A stretch of 64,000 bases of DNA from Arthrobacter pigmenti (lineage in GTDB: Bacteria; Actinomycetota; Actinomycetes; Actinomycetales; Micrococcaceae), in assembly GCF_011927905.1 (NCBI RefSeq), contig NZ_JAATJL010000001.1, positions 2,170,001-2,234,000 of the forward strand, written 5' to 3'. The notes beneath the pieces are model-generated. The model saw only the letters and a program-made list of their open reading frames with translations. It had not been told where the DNA came from and searched no databases. Shown here piece after piece: positions 1 to 12,297 of the stretch; the first letter of the stretch is position 1; each line of letters opens with the position of its first letter. The position numbers and the translations under genes were made by a program.

Positions 1-916
1 ACCTGCTCAGTAAGAAGGGCAGCACCAGGAATGCCATCGCGACCGCCGCGGTGGGATGGCACAGAACAGCGCCGGCGCCCGCAATGAGAAGCGCAATCGA
101 CGAACCAAGGCGAGCTCGATGGTCCGGGCGGCCAAGAAGCTGGACAACCAAGCCGATGAGAACGGGGGTGATTGCTGTTCCCATCGCAGCCGGCCACACG
201 GTGCCATAGGAGATCATCCTTGCAGGGAATGCGACGAAACCTGAAGCGAGGACCGGCGCGATGAACCCGATCCATGCAGACTGGGGAAAGCAAACGCGCG
301 CCAGGTAGGCGACGGCAAGGGGCCAGATGAGGCCCGCCATCATCAGCGCCGCAACGTTGATGCTAAGACTGATCGGTAAATCGGTGACCGCCAAGCTGAC
401 CAGGTCATGCCAGGCGGCCGGATAAAACCTGGGTACACGTTCATCAGACGCGATTCCGCCCACTGTGAGACTGGAACCATCTCCGCTCTCAAGAATCCAG
501 CGGATCGTGCTGAGGTGGTGTACTGCGTCCCACGTAAGTGCGGGAAAGTGCGGTTCGCCCATACCCAGCCGCAGCGGTGGAATACTGATGAAGGCTGCGG
601 TGACCAAACCGGCTGTCGTCGCGATCCACGAGTATCGGTGGGTACTTGGCACTGTCTGGACGGGGGTTTTCCTGCAGAGCGCCCACGCAGCGAGCGCAGT
701 CAGGGTAGTGGCAACACAATACGTCGCGATCCCCCATGGGATGCCAACCAGCCCTCCAACGACCGCGCTCACGCCGCCGATTCCCAAGGATATTGCAGGC
801 GCCGCGGCCAGCAGGGTTATACCTCTAAGGCGGGCAAGAGCTCCGACCAGGAGCCCCGGGACGAAGAAAACGCCGGCCATGATAAAAACTACAGGCAGGG
901 TCTCCCACCAACTCAT
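1..916 (-). CDS. Large polytopic membrane protein, DUF6541-like (3' end outside window)
   Basis: The minus-strand reading frame stays open from an ATG at 916 to the window edge, about 305 codons with no stop. It begins MSWWETLPVVFIMAGVFF and is almost entirely hydrophobic helices, with a loop containing WDAVHHLSTIRWIL around residues 120-140. That loop and the multi-helix layout resemble actinobacterial DUF6541 membrane proteins often found beside polysaccharide genes. The start lies 9 nt downstream of the wzt stop, so it is probably the last visible gene of the galactan operon. A role in polymer assembly or glycosyl transfer from lipid carriers is inference from context. The carboxyl end is not visible. 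Confidence 0.7.
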   Translation of the reverse strand, partial: MSWWETLPVVFIMAGVFFVPGLLVGALARLRGITLLAAAPAISLGIGGVSAVVGGLVGIPWGIATYCVATTLTALAAWALCRKTPVQTVPSTHRYSWIATTAGLVTAAFISIPPLRLGMGEPHFPALTWDAVHHLSTIRWILESGDGSSLTVGGIASDERVPRFYPAAWHDLVSLAVTDLPISLSINVAALMMAGLIWPLAVAYLARVCFPQSAWIGFIAPVLASGFVAFPARMISYGTVWPAAMGTAITPVLIGLVVQLLGRPDHRARLGSSIALLIAGAGAVLCHPTAAVAMAFLVLPFLLSR

Positions 917-925
917 CCGGCCAAC

Positions 926-1675
926 TCACCCATCCGAAGACGGGCCATGGTCATTGCGCAACCATTTGACAGCAGCCTCCACCTGACCGTCGAGCACTAC
1001 TTGACCGTGCTCCAATACGACACCTCTCTTGCAAACTTTCGACACCAGATCGAGATCGTGACTGACAACCATCAACGTCTTGCCTGCCTCCGCCAGGTCT
1101 TTGATCTTAGCAATGCACTTTTTCTGGAACGGCTCGTCCCCTACTGCAAGGATTTCGTCGACCAGAAAAACTTCAGGGTCTGTATGAACCGCAACCGAGA
1201 ACGCAAGGCGAAGGTACATCCCTGAGGAATAGAACTTGACCTCAGTATCAATGAACTGACCGATCTCAGAGAATTCAACGATTGAGTCGAACCGATCGTT
1301 GATCTCCTCTTCTGTCATCCCCAGTATGGCCCCATTAAGATAGACATTGTCCCGGCCGCTGAGATCCGGATGAAAACCTGCCCCTACTTCGATCAAGCCC
1401 GCAACCCGCCCCTTGGTTCTCACGGATCCAGTGTCCGGGAGCATAACCCCTGAAATGTGCTTGAGTAGGGTCGATTTGCCGGAACCGTTCAGGCCGAGCA
1501 GCGCAACCGTCTCACCCTGATTGACCACAAGGTCAATGCCCTTCAGCGCGTGGAACTTCTCGGACAGGTCCCCCTTGCGGCCTTTCACAAGCCACACGAA
1601 CGCTTCCTTGATCGACCGCGTATGGCGGAGAACAAACTGCTTGGACAGGTTCTGCACTTCTATAGCGATTGCCAC
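926..1675 (-). CDS. wzt: Polysaccharide ABC exporter, ATP-binding subunit (Wzt/Rv3781-like)
   Basis: ATPase that would power export of a lipid-linked polysaccharide across the membrane. A 249-residue protein with Walker A GLNGSGKST near residue 60, signature YSSGMYLRLAFS, and Walker B VFLVDEILAVGD. It starts with GTG directly after the permease stop (TGAGTG junction). Its length covers only the nucleotide-binding domain: the carboxyl-terminal carbohydrate-recognition domain found in many O-antigen Wzt proteins is absent, as in teichoic acid TagH cores and mycobacterial Rv3781. Translational coupling to the permease and the galactofuranose genes upstream indicates a galactan substrate. Confidence 0.9.
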   Translation of the reverse strand: MAIAIEVQNLSKQFVLRHTRSIKEAFVWLVKGRKGDLSEKFHALKGIDLVVNQGETVALLGLNGSGKSTLLKHISGVMLPDTGSVRTKGRVAGLIEVGAGFHPDLSGRDNVYLNGAILGMTEEEINDRFDSIVEFSEIGQFIDTEVKFYSSGMYLRLAFSVAVHTDPEVFLVDEILAVGDEPFQKKCIAKIKDLAEAGKTLMVVSHDLDLVSKVCKRGVVLEHGQVVLDGQVEAAVKWLRNDHGPSSDG

Positions 1676-2535
1676 TCACAACTCCTGAGCGAAGCGCCCC
1701 TCAAGGCGGCGGAAGGTGAACTGACCAAGCAGGATGACCGCAAGCGCGGTAAAGACTCCGACGGGAGTCCACACAGCGAATAGATTCGGAGGGGAAAGCA
1801 CCGCCGGGTCCGTAATCGCCGACGTCGTCGGCTTCCAGAAGGCAAAGTGGAACAGCTCCACAGCGATCGTGAGCGGGTTGATCTGATACAAGGTCAGAAA
1901 TGTTGAGCCGAGGGTGTCCCTCACCATCGTCCAGGAATACAGGACCGGCGACGCCCAGGTGGCGATCATAAGCAGCATGTCGACGAAATTCTCGGAGTCC
2001 CTGAAGTACACATTGGCAGCACCGAAGAACAAACCCAGGCCCGTCGCCAGCAGAGCAACAATTCCGAACCCTGCGACTGCTGCAACTAACTCCAGGATCC
2101 CGGGCGTCCAGCCGGTGAAGAGGCAAGCGATCAGCAGGACAACCAACTGCGGCACAAAGTGGACCGCAGACACCCAAACCGACGCGACCGGAAAGAGTTC
2201 ACGCGGCAGGTATATTTTCTTGATCAATCCGCCGTTACCGACGATTGATCGGGACGCGTTTCCCAGCGCCTCTGTGAAGAAGTTGATCAGGATGATTCCT
2301 GAGAACAAGTAGATCGGGTAGTTCTCGGTGTTGTCATTCATACCCAGGAAAACACCGAGCGCGAACCAGAAGACGATGAACTGTACGCCCGGCTTCACAT
2401 ACGACCACAGGAGACCAAGAACCGACCCCCTGTAGCGGACCTTCAGTTCCTTCGCCACCAGAAGCTTGAGCAGGAAACGTGAACGGACAACGTCCCGTAG
2501 TCCCCTACCCAGGCCGGGGGTGACTAGCTCGCTGC

Positions 2536-2539
<4 letters not shown>
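1676..2539 (-). CDS. wzm: Polysaccharide ABC exporter, permease subunit (Wzm/TagG-like)
   Basis: Membrane channel of an ABC-2 type exporter, 287 residues. It has a short cytoplasmic amino end containing VAKELKVRYRGSVLGLLWSYVKPG, which is characteristic of this family, then about six membrane helices. The start is a TTG that overlaps the stop of the upstream glycosyltransferase by 4 nt (TTGA), so translation is probably coupled. No better start is visible nearby. It pairs with the ATPase immediately downstream. By analogy to mycobacterial Rv3783/Rv3781 it would flip or export a galactan or teichoic-type polymer. Confidence 0.88.
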
Positions 2540-5890
<3,351 letters not shown>

Positions 5891-8800
5891 ATGGATTTGC
5901 ACGCCACTCTCGCCGCGGGCCCGGGGGCCGACCTGCCCTCGGGCGAACCAATCGAGGAAATCGTCGTCAATACGACTGTCCTCTCCACCGGTGAGCTGCT
6001 CCGCGCCGAATTGGCAGCCCGCACCGGCGTCGAACACTTCCAAGTGGCAGGCGAGCCGATGGAATCGTGTGTCCCCGGCGTACCGCCGCTCACCCACGGT
6101 GCTGTGATTGTGGCCTCACGGAGAGCACATAACGGGGAGCCTAGCCCGGCAAGCGTTGGAAACCTGATGTTTGTGGTGCGTTCCGGTCCCGACGCCGGCA
6201 AACTGGTGCCGCTCGCGAGGGGAACATACAGGATCGGTCGCAGCGCGCCGGAGATCACCATCCATGATCCGGAGCTGTCGCGCACTCACGCCGTCCTCAC
6301 CGTGACCAACGAGGCCATCACGCTTGCGGACGAGAATTCCGCCAACGGTATCTGGGTGGACGGCAGCCGTGTTCATAATGCGCTTGTAACCACAGACTCC
6401 GTGATCCGTCTTGGGGCGAGCCAGTGTGCCCTGACTCTCACCGATGAACCTCCCGCCGCCGTCGAGGCGGTCGACCTCACCGAGCCGTCCGAGGTGCCGG
6501 CGCCGGCACCCCCCGAACGGAACCGCCTGCTTCTGGTTACAGCCTTGCTCCCCCTTGTTCTTGGCGTTGTGCTGGCGGTCACAACCGGCATGTGGTTCTT
6601 CCTGGCATTCAGCGCGTTGTCGGCGGTGACGGGTTTGATCCCCCTCGTCAGTGGACGCAGGAAACGTGCCGCATTCAGCGCGGCAGTTGCGGCAGCGGTC
6701 CTGACAGACAGCGAACGGCGACGGTGCGCCGCCTGGGATGTCGCTGTTCTCGCCTTATCAGCGCTCCAGTCTCGGCTCCAGCCCCTCGGACCCGCACCCG
6801 CCGGTACCCTGCACCGTGGACGATATGTGAGGATCGGTATCGCCGACCAGCCAGCCAACATTGCGGTGAAACCCAGGACGGCAGGATGGGAGCCGCCTGT
6901 CAGTGAAGCGGTACCGCTGGTGATCCCGTTGTCCGCTCCAACGGAACGCGGTGGGGAGGAACCGCTGAACCTGACCGTTTCAGGACCACCGGAAGTGTTG
7001 CGCAACTCCGCGCACCTGCTTCTGCTTCAGCTCTGCGTACTTGAAGCGGCAGGCAGCATTATCTGCTTCGGGGGCTCCGACGACCTTCCTTCTTCGGCGC
7101 GCTTCCTCCCACAGGTTTCGCTGGTAACCGACCGTGAACGGCTCGACCAACTCCTGAGCACGGGCAGATTCTCCACGCTCCTGCTCTTCGGAACGAGCGC
7201 GGGGGCGATTGTCCGTCTTCCGGGAATCAGGGTGTACCGGTTCTGTGCTCCTTCTGTGCCTGCGACAGGTGGCGGATGGACCGTTGACTATCTGCAGGTG
7301 GAGCCTGCGCTTGTGTCCCCGTCGGGCAAAGTCCGCTTCGAACCGGATCTCGTCCAGGCCGGTACGTTCGATTACCTCGCCCGTGCGCTTGGAAACGCTG
7401 CTCCCGCGGCATCCGAAGATGCATCTGGTGTGCCCATCCCGGACGAAGTGGCGTTGACGGACCTCCTGGCGTGGGAGAGCGCATCGGTCGCACGCCGATG
7501 GCGCATGCCATCGAAGGGATCCACGTTGGCCGCGATCGTCGGATCCGGCGGCGATGGCCCGTTGATGCTGGACCTCGTGACGGACGGACCGCACCTTCTC
7601 GTCGCCGGAACCACCGGTTCAGGCAAATCCGAGTTCCTTCGGACCATGGTGCTCAGCCTGTGCCTCACCCACGCACCGGCTGACCTCAATCTCCTCTTCA
7701 TAGACTTCAAGGGTGGTTCAGGACTCGGCGTACTGGCGGATCTGCCCCACGTGACAGGAATGCTGACCGACCTGTCCCCTGCCGCGGTTTCCCGTGCGCT
7801 CATCTCCCTGAATGCGGAGGTGAAGCGTAGGGAGTACCTGTTCGCGGCCTGCGGGGCGACGGACTATCTCGAGTATCGTTCAGTTCCCGGTCAGGGTCCC
7901 CTCCCGCGGCTTGCCATTGTCATCGACGAGTTCCGCATGCTGAGCGAGGAGGTCCCCGGGTCTGTTCAGGAGTTGATGCGGATCGCCACGCTTGGCCGGT
8001 CACTCGGACTGCATCTCATCCTCGCCACCCAACGGCCCCAGGGCGCGGTCACCTCGGACATCCGAGCCAACGTGACCGCCAGCGTTGCGCTTCGGATGCA
8101 GTCACCCATGGAGTCGCAGGACGTGCTGGAATCGCCCATCGCCTCCACCATTCCGGTCAGGCTACGCGGCCGCGGTTATGCGCGTGTTGGCGGGCAGAGG
8201 CCGGTCGAGTTTCAAACGGCAACGACGGCGGGGGGCTCCTCAGCGCGTCCACCAGCTATCAGATCGCTCGCCGCCTACCTGGGAGACGACTCGAGCCCGG
8301 AGATGGTGACTTTGCCCGGGACGGACACTACATCCGGGTTGGATGCCCTCATCGCTTCGGTGCGGACGGCTGCCGTTGAGTTTGTCCCGCCGGCGGTGCG
8401 GGTTCCCGTCTGCCCTGCTCTGCCGGAGAACCTGCCCCCGGACTCCGGCATGTCGCCCGGAACACCCTGTCTCGGTCTGCTGGACGTTCCCGAAAGGCAG
8501 GAGCAGTACCGCCTCAGCTGGACACCCCATCAGGACTCGCACCTTGCTTTCATCGGCCAGCCGGCCGGTGGCCTCAGCGCTGCGCTCTGCTCTGCGGGAC
8601 GACAGCTACTTCAGCATTTGCCCGACACTCACCTCTACGTGCTCGACGGCGACGGCAGTCTGCGGTCGTTAGCCCATGTTCCCCAAACAGGCGCTTATGT
8701 CACGGCATCGGATGCGAAACGGGCGGCCCGCGTCCTGCGACGGGTTGCCGCTTTGGTCGAACACCGTCTTAGTTCGGGCACCGAAGCCGCTGACGCATCG

Positions 8801-9805
8801 CCTGCCATTGCGATCCTGGTTTCGGGGTGGGGGCGGTGGACCGGATCATTCCGTTCCGGAAGATTCGCCTGGGCAGAAGAAGCATTGCAGGACATTGCCC
8901 GCGACGGGCAGACCGCAGGAGTCACACTACTGATCGGGGGTGAGAGGGAGCTGATTTCCAGCCGATTCTTTTCCCTCCTGCCCAACCGGTTGTACTTCCC
9001 TACGGGCATGAATCCTGAATCATTGCTCAGTTGGCCGAAGATGCCGGCGGTGGACCCTGTGGTGGGCCGCGCGTACGTCCAGGGACGGATCGGCGCGGCG
9101 GACGGCGCTGTGGCTCAGCTCGTCCTGACGATGCCTGAAATTCCCGTCCGGCAGCCCGCACAGGCTCCTCTTATCGTCGCAGCGCTCCCTGCAACCGTCA
9201 CCGCGCGGGAATTGAAACTCCCGCCAACATCGGATCGCGAAGACCACATTCCGATTGGGGTGGGCGGTGACAACCTCGCCACAGTCTGCCTGACGCTCAG
9301 GGAGCGGTCCGTTGCGTTGCTGGTTGGACCGGCCGGTTCGGGGCGCTCCCATACATTGGAGCTGATGGCCCAGCTGGCACCGCCGCGTTTGGTTTGCCTT
9401 CGGCCCGATCCCGGGGAGGATCCGGTGGCGTTCTGGCGGACTACTGCCGAACGGGGCGTACCGGACCGGGCCCTTTTACTTGTCGACGACGCCGATAATC
9501 TCCCCCGCGAGAGCCACCAACACCTGGCGCACCTCGTGAGTTGCGGCGCGCGCATCGTCCTGGCGTCGATGCCGTCGTTATCTGCCGTTTCGAGCATTCC
9601 GCTGACTGCTGCGGTGCGCGGCAATCCGCTTGGCCTGGTGCTGGGTGCACGGTCTCCTTCCGACGGCGACGTATTCGGCATCCGGCTCGACGCCGACGGC
9701 GGAGCACAGCCAGGGCGGGCATTCCTCATTGACGCGCACGGAGCACACGAAATCCAGGTCGCTCAGCTGGCAGCCGACCGCCGGGAACCGAACACGCTGT
9801 CGTGA
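5891..9805 (+). CDS. FHA domain + FtsK/SpoIIIE ATPase, EccC/EssC-like
   Basis: A 1304-residue protein. Its amino half has an FHA domain (about 93-185; core TYRIGRSAPEITIHD, then SRTHA and NSANGIWVDG) that would bind phosphothreonine peptides. Two membrane helices follow at about 212-254. A complete FtsK-type ATPase has Walker A GTTGSGKSE near 572 and Walker B LAIVIDEF near 673. Two further ATPase-like segments are degenerate: one near 890 reads FIGQPAGGLSA, and one near 1144 reads VGPAGSGRSH, with arginine in place of the P-loop lysine, followed by ALLLVDDAD. This is the architecture of type VII secretion motor ATPases. No WXG100 protein, EccB/D/E or mycosin lies in the window, so the substrate is unknown. 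Confidence 0.85.
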   Translation: MDLHATLAAGPGADLPSGEPIEEIVVNTTVLSTGELLRAELAARTGVEHFQVAGEPMESCVPGVPPLTHGAVIVASRRAHNGEPSPASVGNLMFVVRSGPDAGKLVPLARGTYRIGRSAPEITIHDPELSRTHAVLTVTNEAITLADENSANGIWVDGSRVHNALVTTDSVIRLGASQCALTLTDEPPAAVEAVDLTEPSEVPAPAPPERNRLLLVTALLPLVLGVVLAVTTGMWFFLAFSALSAVTGLIPLVSGRRKRAAFSAAVAAAVLTDSERRRCAAWDVAVLALSALQSRLQPLGPAPAGTLHRGRYVRIGIADQPANIAVKPRTAGWEPPVSEAVPLVIPLSAPTERGGEEPLNLTVSGPPEVLRNSAHLLLLQLCVLEAAGSIICFGGSDDLPSSARFLPQVSLVTDRERLDQLLSTGRFSTLLLFGTSAGAIVRLPGIRVYRFCAPSVPATGGGWTVDYLQVEPALVSPSGKVRFEPDLVQAGTFDYLARALGNAAPAASEDASGVPIPDEVALTDLLAWESASVARRWRMPSKGSTLAAIVGSGGDGPLMLDLVTDGPHLLVAGTTGSGKSEFLRTMVLSLCLTHAPADLNLLFIDFKGGSGLGVLADLPHVTGMLTDLSPAAVSRALISLNAEVKRREYLFAACGATDYLEYRSVPGQGPLPRLAIVIDEFRMLSEEVPGSVQELMRIATLGRSLGLHLILATQRPQGAVTSDIRANVTASVALRMQSPMESQDVLESPIASTIPVRLRGRGYARVGGQRPVEFQTATTAGGSSARPPAIRSLAAYLGDDSSPEMVTLPGTDTTSGLDALIASVRTAAVEFVPPAVRVPVCPALPENLPPDSGMSPGTPCLGLLDVPERQEQYRLSWTPHQDSHLAFIGQPAGGLSAALCSAGRQLLQHLPDTHLYVLDGDGSLRSLAHVPQTGAYVTASDAKRAARVLRRVAALVEHRLSSGTEAADASPAIAILVSGWGRWTGSFRSGRFAWAEEALQDIARDGQTAGVTLLIGGERELISSRFFSLLPNRLYFPTGMNPESLLSWPKMPAVDPVVGRAYVQGRIGAADGAVAQLVLTMPEIPVRQPAQAPLIVAALPATVTARELKLPPTSDREDHIPIGVGGDNLATVCLTLRERSVALLVGPAGSGRSHTLELMAQLAPPRLVCLRPDPGEDPVAFWRTTAERGVPDRALLLVDDADNLPRESHQHLAHLVSCGARIVLASMPSLSAVSSIPLTAAVRGNPLGLVLGARSPSDGDVFGIRLDADGGAQPGRAFLIDAHGAHEIQVAQLAADRREPNTLS

Positions 9806-9815
9806 AGAAACACCG

Positions 9816-10247
9816 TTACAGTGCGGGGGTCCCTTCCCCGGTGCGGCTGGTGAAGGCGATCACGTCGCGCGTAAACAGTTGATGCAGGACAAGGACGGCA
9901 GGAATCAAGAGGAGGAGACCGAGCCAGATAATGCCTGCGGTCAGCGTCGGAATGGCAACGACCATGACGAAGAACTGAAACACCAGAGAGGCGGACCTCG
10001 TCCATCGGTACCCGCGATAGAAGAAGTGCCCCACAACTAATAACCAGACCGCGAACAGTATGAGCAGCACCACCATGAACACCGCTCCGCCCAGGGATGC
10101 GGGCGCGCTGGTCAGCAATCCGTACACGAACCAGCCAGCTACGGCGAAGAGCGCAACGGCTTCGCAAACCAGGATGACGGCGATGATCGCCACACCTGGC
10201 GGCCGTCCGGAACGTGGGGATTGGGGCTGTCCAGGGGGTCTTGACAC
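9816..10247 (-). CDS. Small four-helix membrane protein, unknown function
   Basis: A 143-residue protein with a proline-rich cytoplasmic start (MSRPPGQPQSPRSGRPPG) and about four hydrophobic helices between residues 18 and 125. It ends in a short polar tail. The start is GTG with an AGGG element about 9 nt upstream. It converges on the FHA-FtsK gene with only 10 nt between stops. I do not recognise a named family. Similar small membrane proteins are often annotated as hypothetical in Arthrobacter-like genomes. Confidence 0.75.
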   Translation of the reverse strand: MSRPPGQPQSPRSGRPPGVAIIAVILVCEAVALFAVAGWFVYGLLTSAPASLGGAVFMVVLLILFAVWLLVVGHFFYRGYRWTRSASLVFQFFVMVVAIPTLTAGIIWLGLLLLIPAVLVLHQLFTRDVIAFTSRTGEGTPAL

Positions 10248-10484
10248 AGTGGCACCCTACCGGACATAGTCGTTGACAGCTACGACCGCTTTGCCTGATG
10301 TCAACTGTGTGACGCATCCCTCACGCTTTGAGGCAATTACCCTACGGTTACCTCTTGTTTGCGCACACGTAACGTGACAGCCTTGATGAAGGAAAATGCG
10401 GGGGCCGTAGTGGCCCCCTTTACTATGACACCACTCGTGAATGTTTTCACAAAGCTCGCGAGCTGTAAGGAGAAAGTGATCAGC

Positions 10485-10733
10485 ATGGACTGGCGTAGCC
10501 GCGCTGCCTGCCTCGACAAGGACCCGGAGCTGTTCTTCCCTGTAGGCAACACAGGACCCGCCCTGCTTCAGATCGAGGAAGCCAAGAGTGTCTGCCGGCG
10601 CTGTCAGGTGGTGGATACCTGCCTGCAGTGGGCTATCGAATCCGGCCAGGACGCCGGCGTGTGGGGAGGACTGAGCGAGGACGAGCGACGTGCGCTGAAA
10701 CGTCGCGCAGCTCGCGCCCGCAGGGCTTCCTGA
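10485..10733 (+). CDS. whiB1: WhiB-family iron-sulfur transcription factor, WhiB1 type
   Basis: An 82-residue redox/NO-sensing regulator that binds a 4Fe-4S cluster and acts with the major sigma factor. The four cluster cysteines are C9, C37, C40 and C46, the same spacing as mycobacterial WhiB1. A GVWGG turn and a basic carboxyl tail (RRALKRRAARARR) follow. The first residues MDWRSRAACLDKDPELFFP are typical of WhiB1. I chose the ATG at 10485 because a TAAGGAG ribosome site lies just upstream at 10466-10472. The frame is open further upstream, but that extension has no family resemblance. A strong hairpin terminator follows. Confidence 0.95.
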   Translation: MDWRSRAACLDKDPELFFPVGNTGPALLQIEEAKSVCRRCQVVDTCLQWAIESGQDAGVWGGLSEDERRALKRRAARARRAS

Positions 10734-10745
10734 CACACCATTTAT

Positions 10746-10784
10746 AGCGAAAGGGAGCGCATCCTCGATGCGCTCCCTTTCGCT
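10746..10784. terminator. Bidirectional hairpin between whiB1 and pdtaS
   Basis: A perfect 18-bp stem (10746-10763 with 10767-10784) has a 3-nt loop. It sits between the whiB1 stop (10733) and the stop of the convergent sensor kinase (10811). A very stable, GC-rich, symmetric structure in a convergent gap is the expected form of a shared terminator. Confidence 0.88.
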
Positions 10785-10810
10785 TGCTATTGCTGGTCCA
10801 GCAACAAAAA

Positions 10811-12283
10811 CTATCGTGTGTCGCTGCGAATCCCCATCTCGATACTGACTACGGTTCCTCCACCTTCACGGGGAGTCCATTCGATCGAGCCGCCCAACTC
10901 GCTCATCACCAGGGTCCGCACAATCTGCAGGCCCAGCCCCTCACTGTATCCTTCAGGCGGCAACCCCGCGCCGTCGTCCTTCACGGTCACGGTGAGCAAC
11001 TCGCCGTCGTCGCCCTCGCTGCGGTCAGCCGTCAACCACACCGTCCCGGTCTTCTCCGCCAGTCCGTGCTCGACGGCGTTTGTCACCAACTCGTTGATGA
11101 CAAGAGCCAGGGGCGTGGCGAAGTCGCTGGGTAATTCCCCGAATTCACCCGAGCGTTCAGTACGGACAGCCTGGTTGGGCGAAGCAACTTCGGCGGACAA
11201 CCGGAACTGGCGGGCAATCAGCTCATCGAAATCCACGTTCTGGGACAGGCCCTGGGACAGTGTTTCGTGCACGAGTGCGATGGTCGCCACCCGCCGCATA
11301 GCCTGCTCTAGGCCTTGCTTGGCCTCGTCACTGACCATGCGGCGCGACTGCATGCGCAGCAGTGCTGCGACGGTCTGCAGGTTGTTCTTCACCCGGTGGT
11401 GAATTTCGCGGATGGTGGCGTCCTTGGATACCAGCTCCATTTCCCGCCGCCTCAGCTCCGAGACATCACGGCACAGCACGAGGGCTCCGAATCGCTCCTT
11501 CTCGTCGCGAAGCGGGATGGCCCGCAGCGAGAGACTCACACCCCGGGACTCGATCTCGGTCCGCCAGGGCATCTTGCCGGTCAGCACAAGCGGCAGCGTC
11601 TCATCGACTACGCGCTGGTCCTTCAGCAGCGAGGTCACAATCTCGGCCAGCGGACGGCCTTCCAGCGTTTCGACATCCCCGAGCCTGCGGAACGCTGATA
11701 CCCCGTTCGGGCTCGCATACTGGACTACGCCGTCGATATCGAGCCGTATCAGCCCGTCGCCCACGCGGGGGGCGCCCCGCCTGGAGCCGGTAGGCGTAGC
11801 GAAATCGGGCCACAACCCCAGCGTGCCCATACGCAGCAGGTCGTAGGCACACTGGCGATAGGTGAGCTCCAGCCGGGAAGGCATCCTCGAACTCGAAAGG
11901 TCCATGTGGGAGGTAACAACGGCGAGGGTACGTCCGTTGCGCACCATCGGTACGGCTTCCACCCGCATGGCCATCTCGGTTGTCCAGTTGGTCTCACCGG
12001 ACCGCTCAATGGCCTGTGATTCCCACGCCTTGTCAACCAGGGGCTGCAGATCCGCCCGGATACGCTCACCCACGAAGTCACTGTGGAAAACGGTATGCGA
12101 GGTTGACGGGCGGACATGCGCAAGGGCGACGTAACCGCCGTCGTGCAGGGGGAACCACAGCGCGAGGTCCGCGAAAGCAAGGTCGGCGACCATCTGCCAG
12201 TCCCCCACCAAAAGGTGAAGCCATTCGGCGTCTCCGGGAGCGAAACCCGCGTGCTCGCGGATTGGGTCCGTGAAGATTGCCAA
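10811..12283 (-). CDS. pdtaS: PdtaS-type cytosolic sensor histidine kinase
   Basis: A 490-residue two-component kinase. The amino third is the GAF-like histidine kinase N-terminal domain seen in PdtaS. A PAS-like region (about 175-280) follows, then the HisKA_2 dimerisation helix IREIHHRVKNNLQTVAALLR with the phosphorylated histidine near 296. The carboxyl HWE/HATPase domain has LALVINELVTNAVEHGL and KDDGAGLPPEG. There is no membrane segment, as expected for PdtaS. Its usual partner is the ANTAR response regulator PdtaR, which acts on RNA; that gene is not in the window. The start lies 14 nt after the glutamate dehydrogenase stop, so the two may be co-transcribed. Confidence 0.9.
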   Translation of the reverse strand: MAIFTDPIREHAGFAPGDAEWLHLLVGDWQMVADLAFADLALWFPLHDGGYVALAHVRPSTSHTVFHSDFVGERIRADLQPLVDKAWESQAIERSGETNWTTEMAMRVEAVPMVRNGRTLAVVTSHMDLSSSRMPSRLELTYRQCAYDLLRMGTLGLWPDFATPTGSRRGAPRVGDGLIRLDIDGVVQYASPNGVSAFRRLGDVETLEGRPLAEIVTSLLKDQRVVDETLPLVLTGKMPWRTEIESRGVSLSLRAIPLRDEKERFGALVLCRDVSELRRREMELVSKDATIREIHHRVKNNLQTVAALLRMQSRRMVSDEAKQGLEQAMRRVATIALVHETLSQGLSQNVDFDELIARQFRLSAEVASPNQAVRTERSGEFGELPSDFATPLALVINELVTNAVEHGLAEKTGTVWLTADRSEGDDGELLTVTVKDDGAGLPPEGYSEGLGLQIVRTLVMSELGGSIEWTPREGGGTVVSIEMGIRSDTR

Positions 12284-12297
12284 CTCAGCGCCTCCCT

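Noticed and set aside
407..1225. 272-residue plus-strand open frame
   Set aside because: It lies antisense to wzt and to the partial membrane-protein gene, both of which have clear family motifs. Its translation is low-complexity and basic without motifs.
10305..10325. CRP-like site TGTGA...TCACG upstream of whiB1
   Set aside because: The half-sites are spaced 8 nt, not the 6 nt of the CRP consensus, and one half is imperfect. Not enough to call.
10359..10484. Upstream extension of WhiB1
   Set aside because: The 42 extra codons resemble no WhiB protein, and the best ribosome site lies just before the ATG at 10485.
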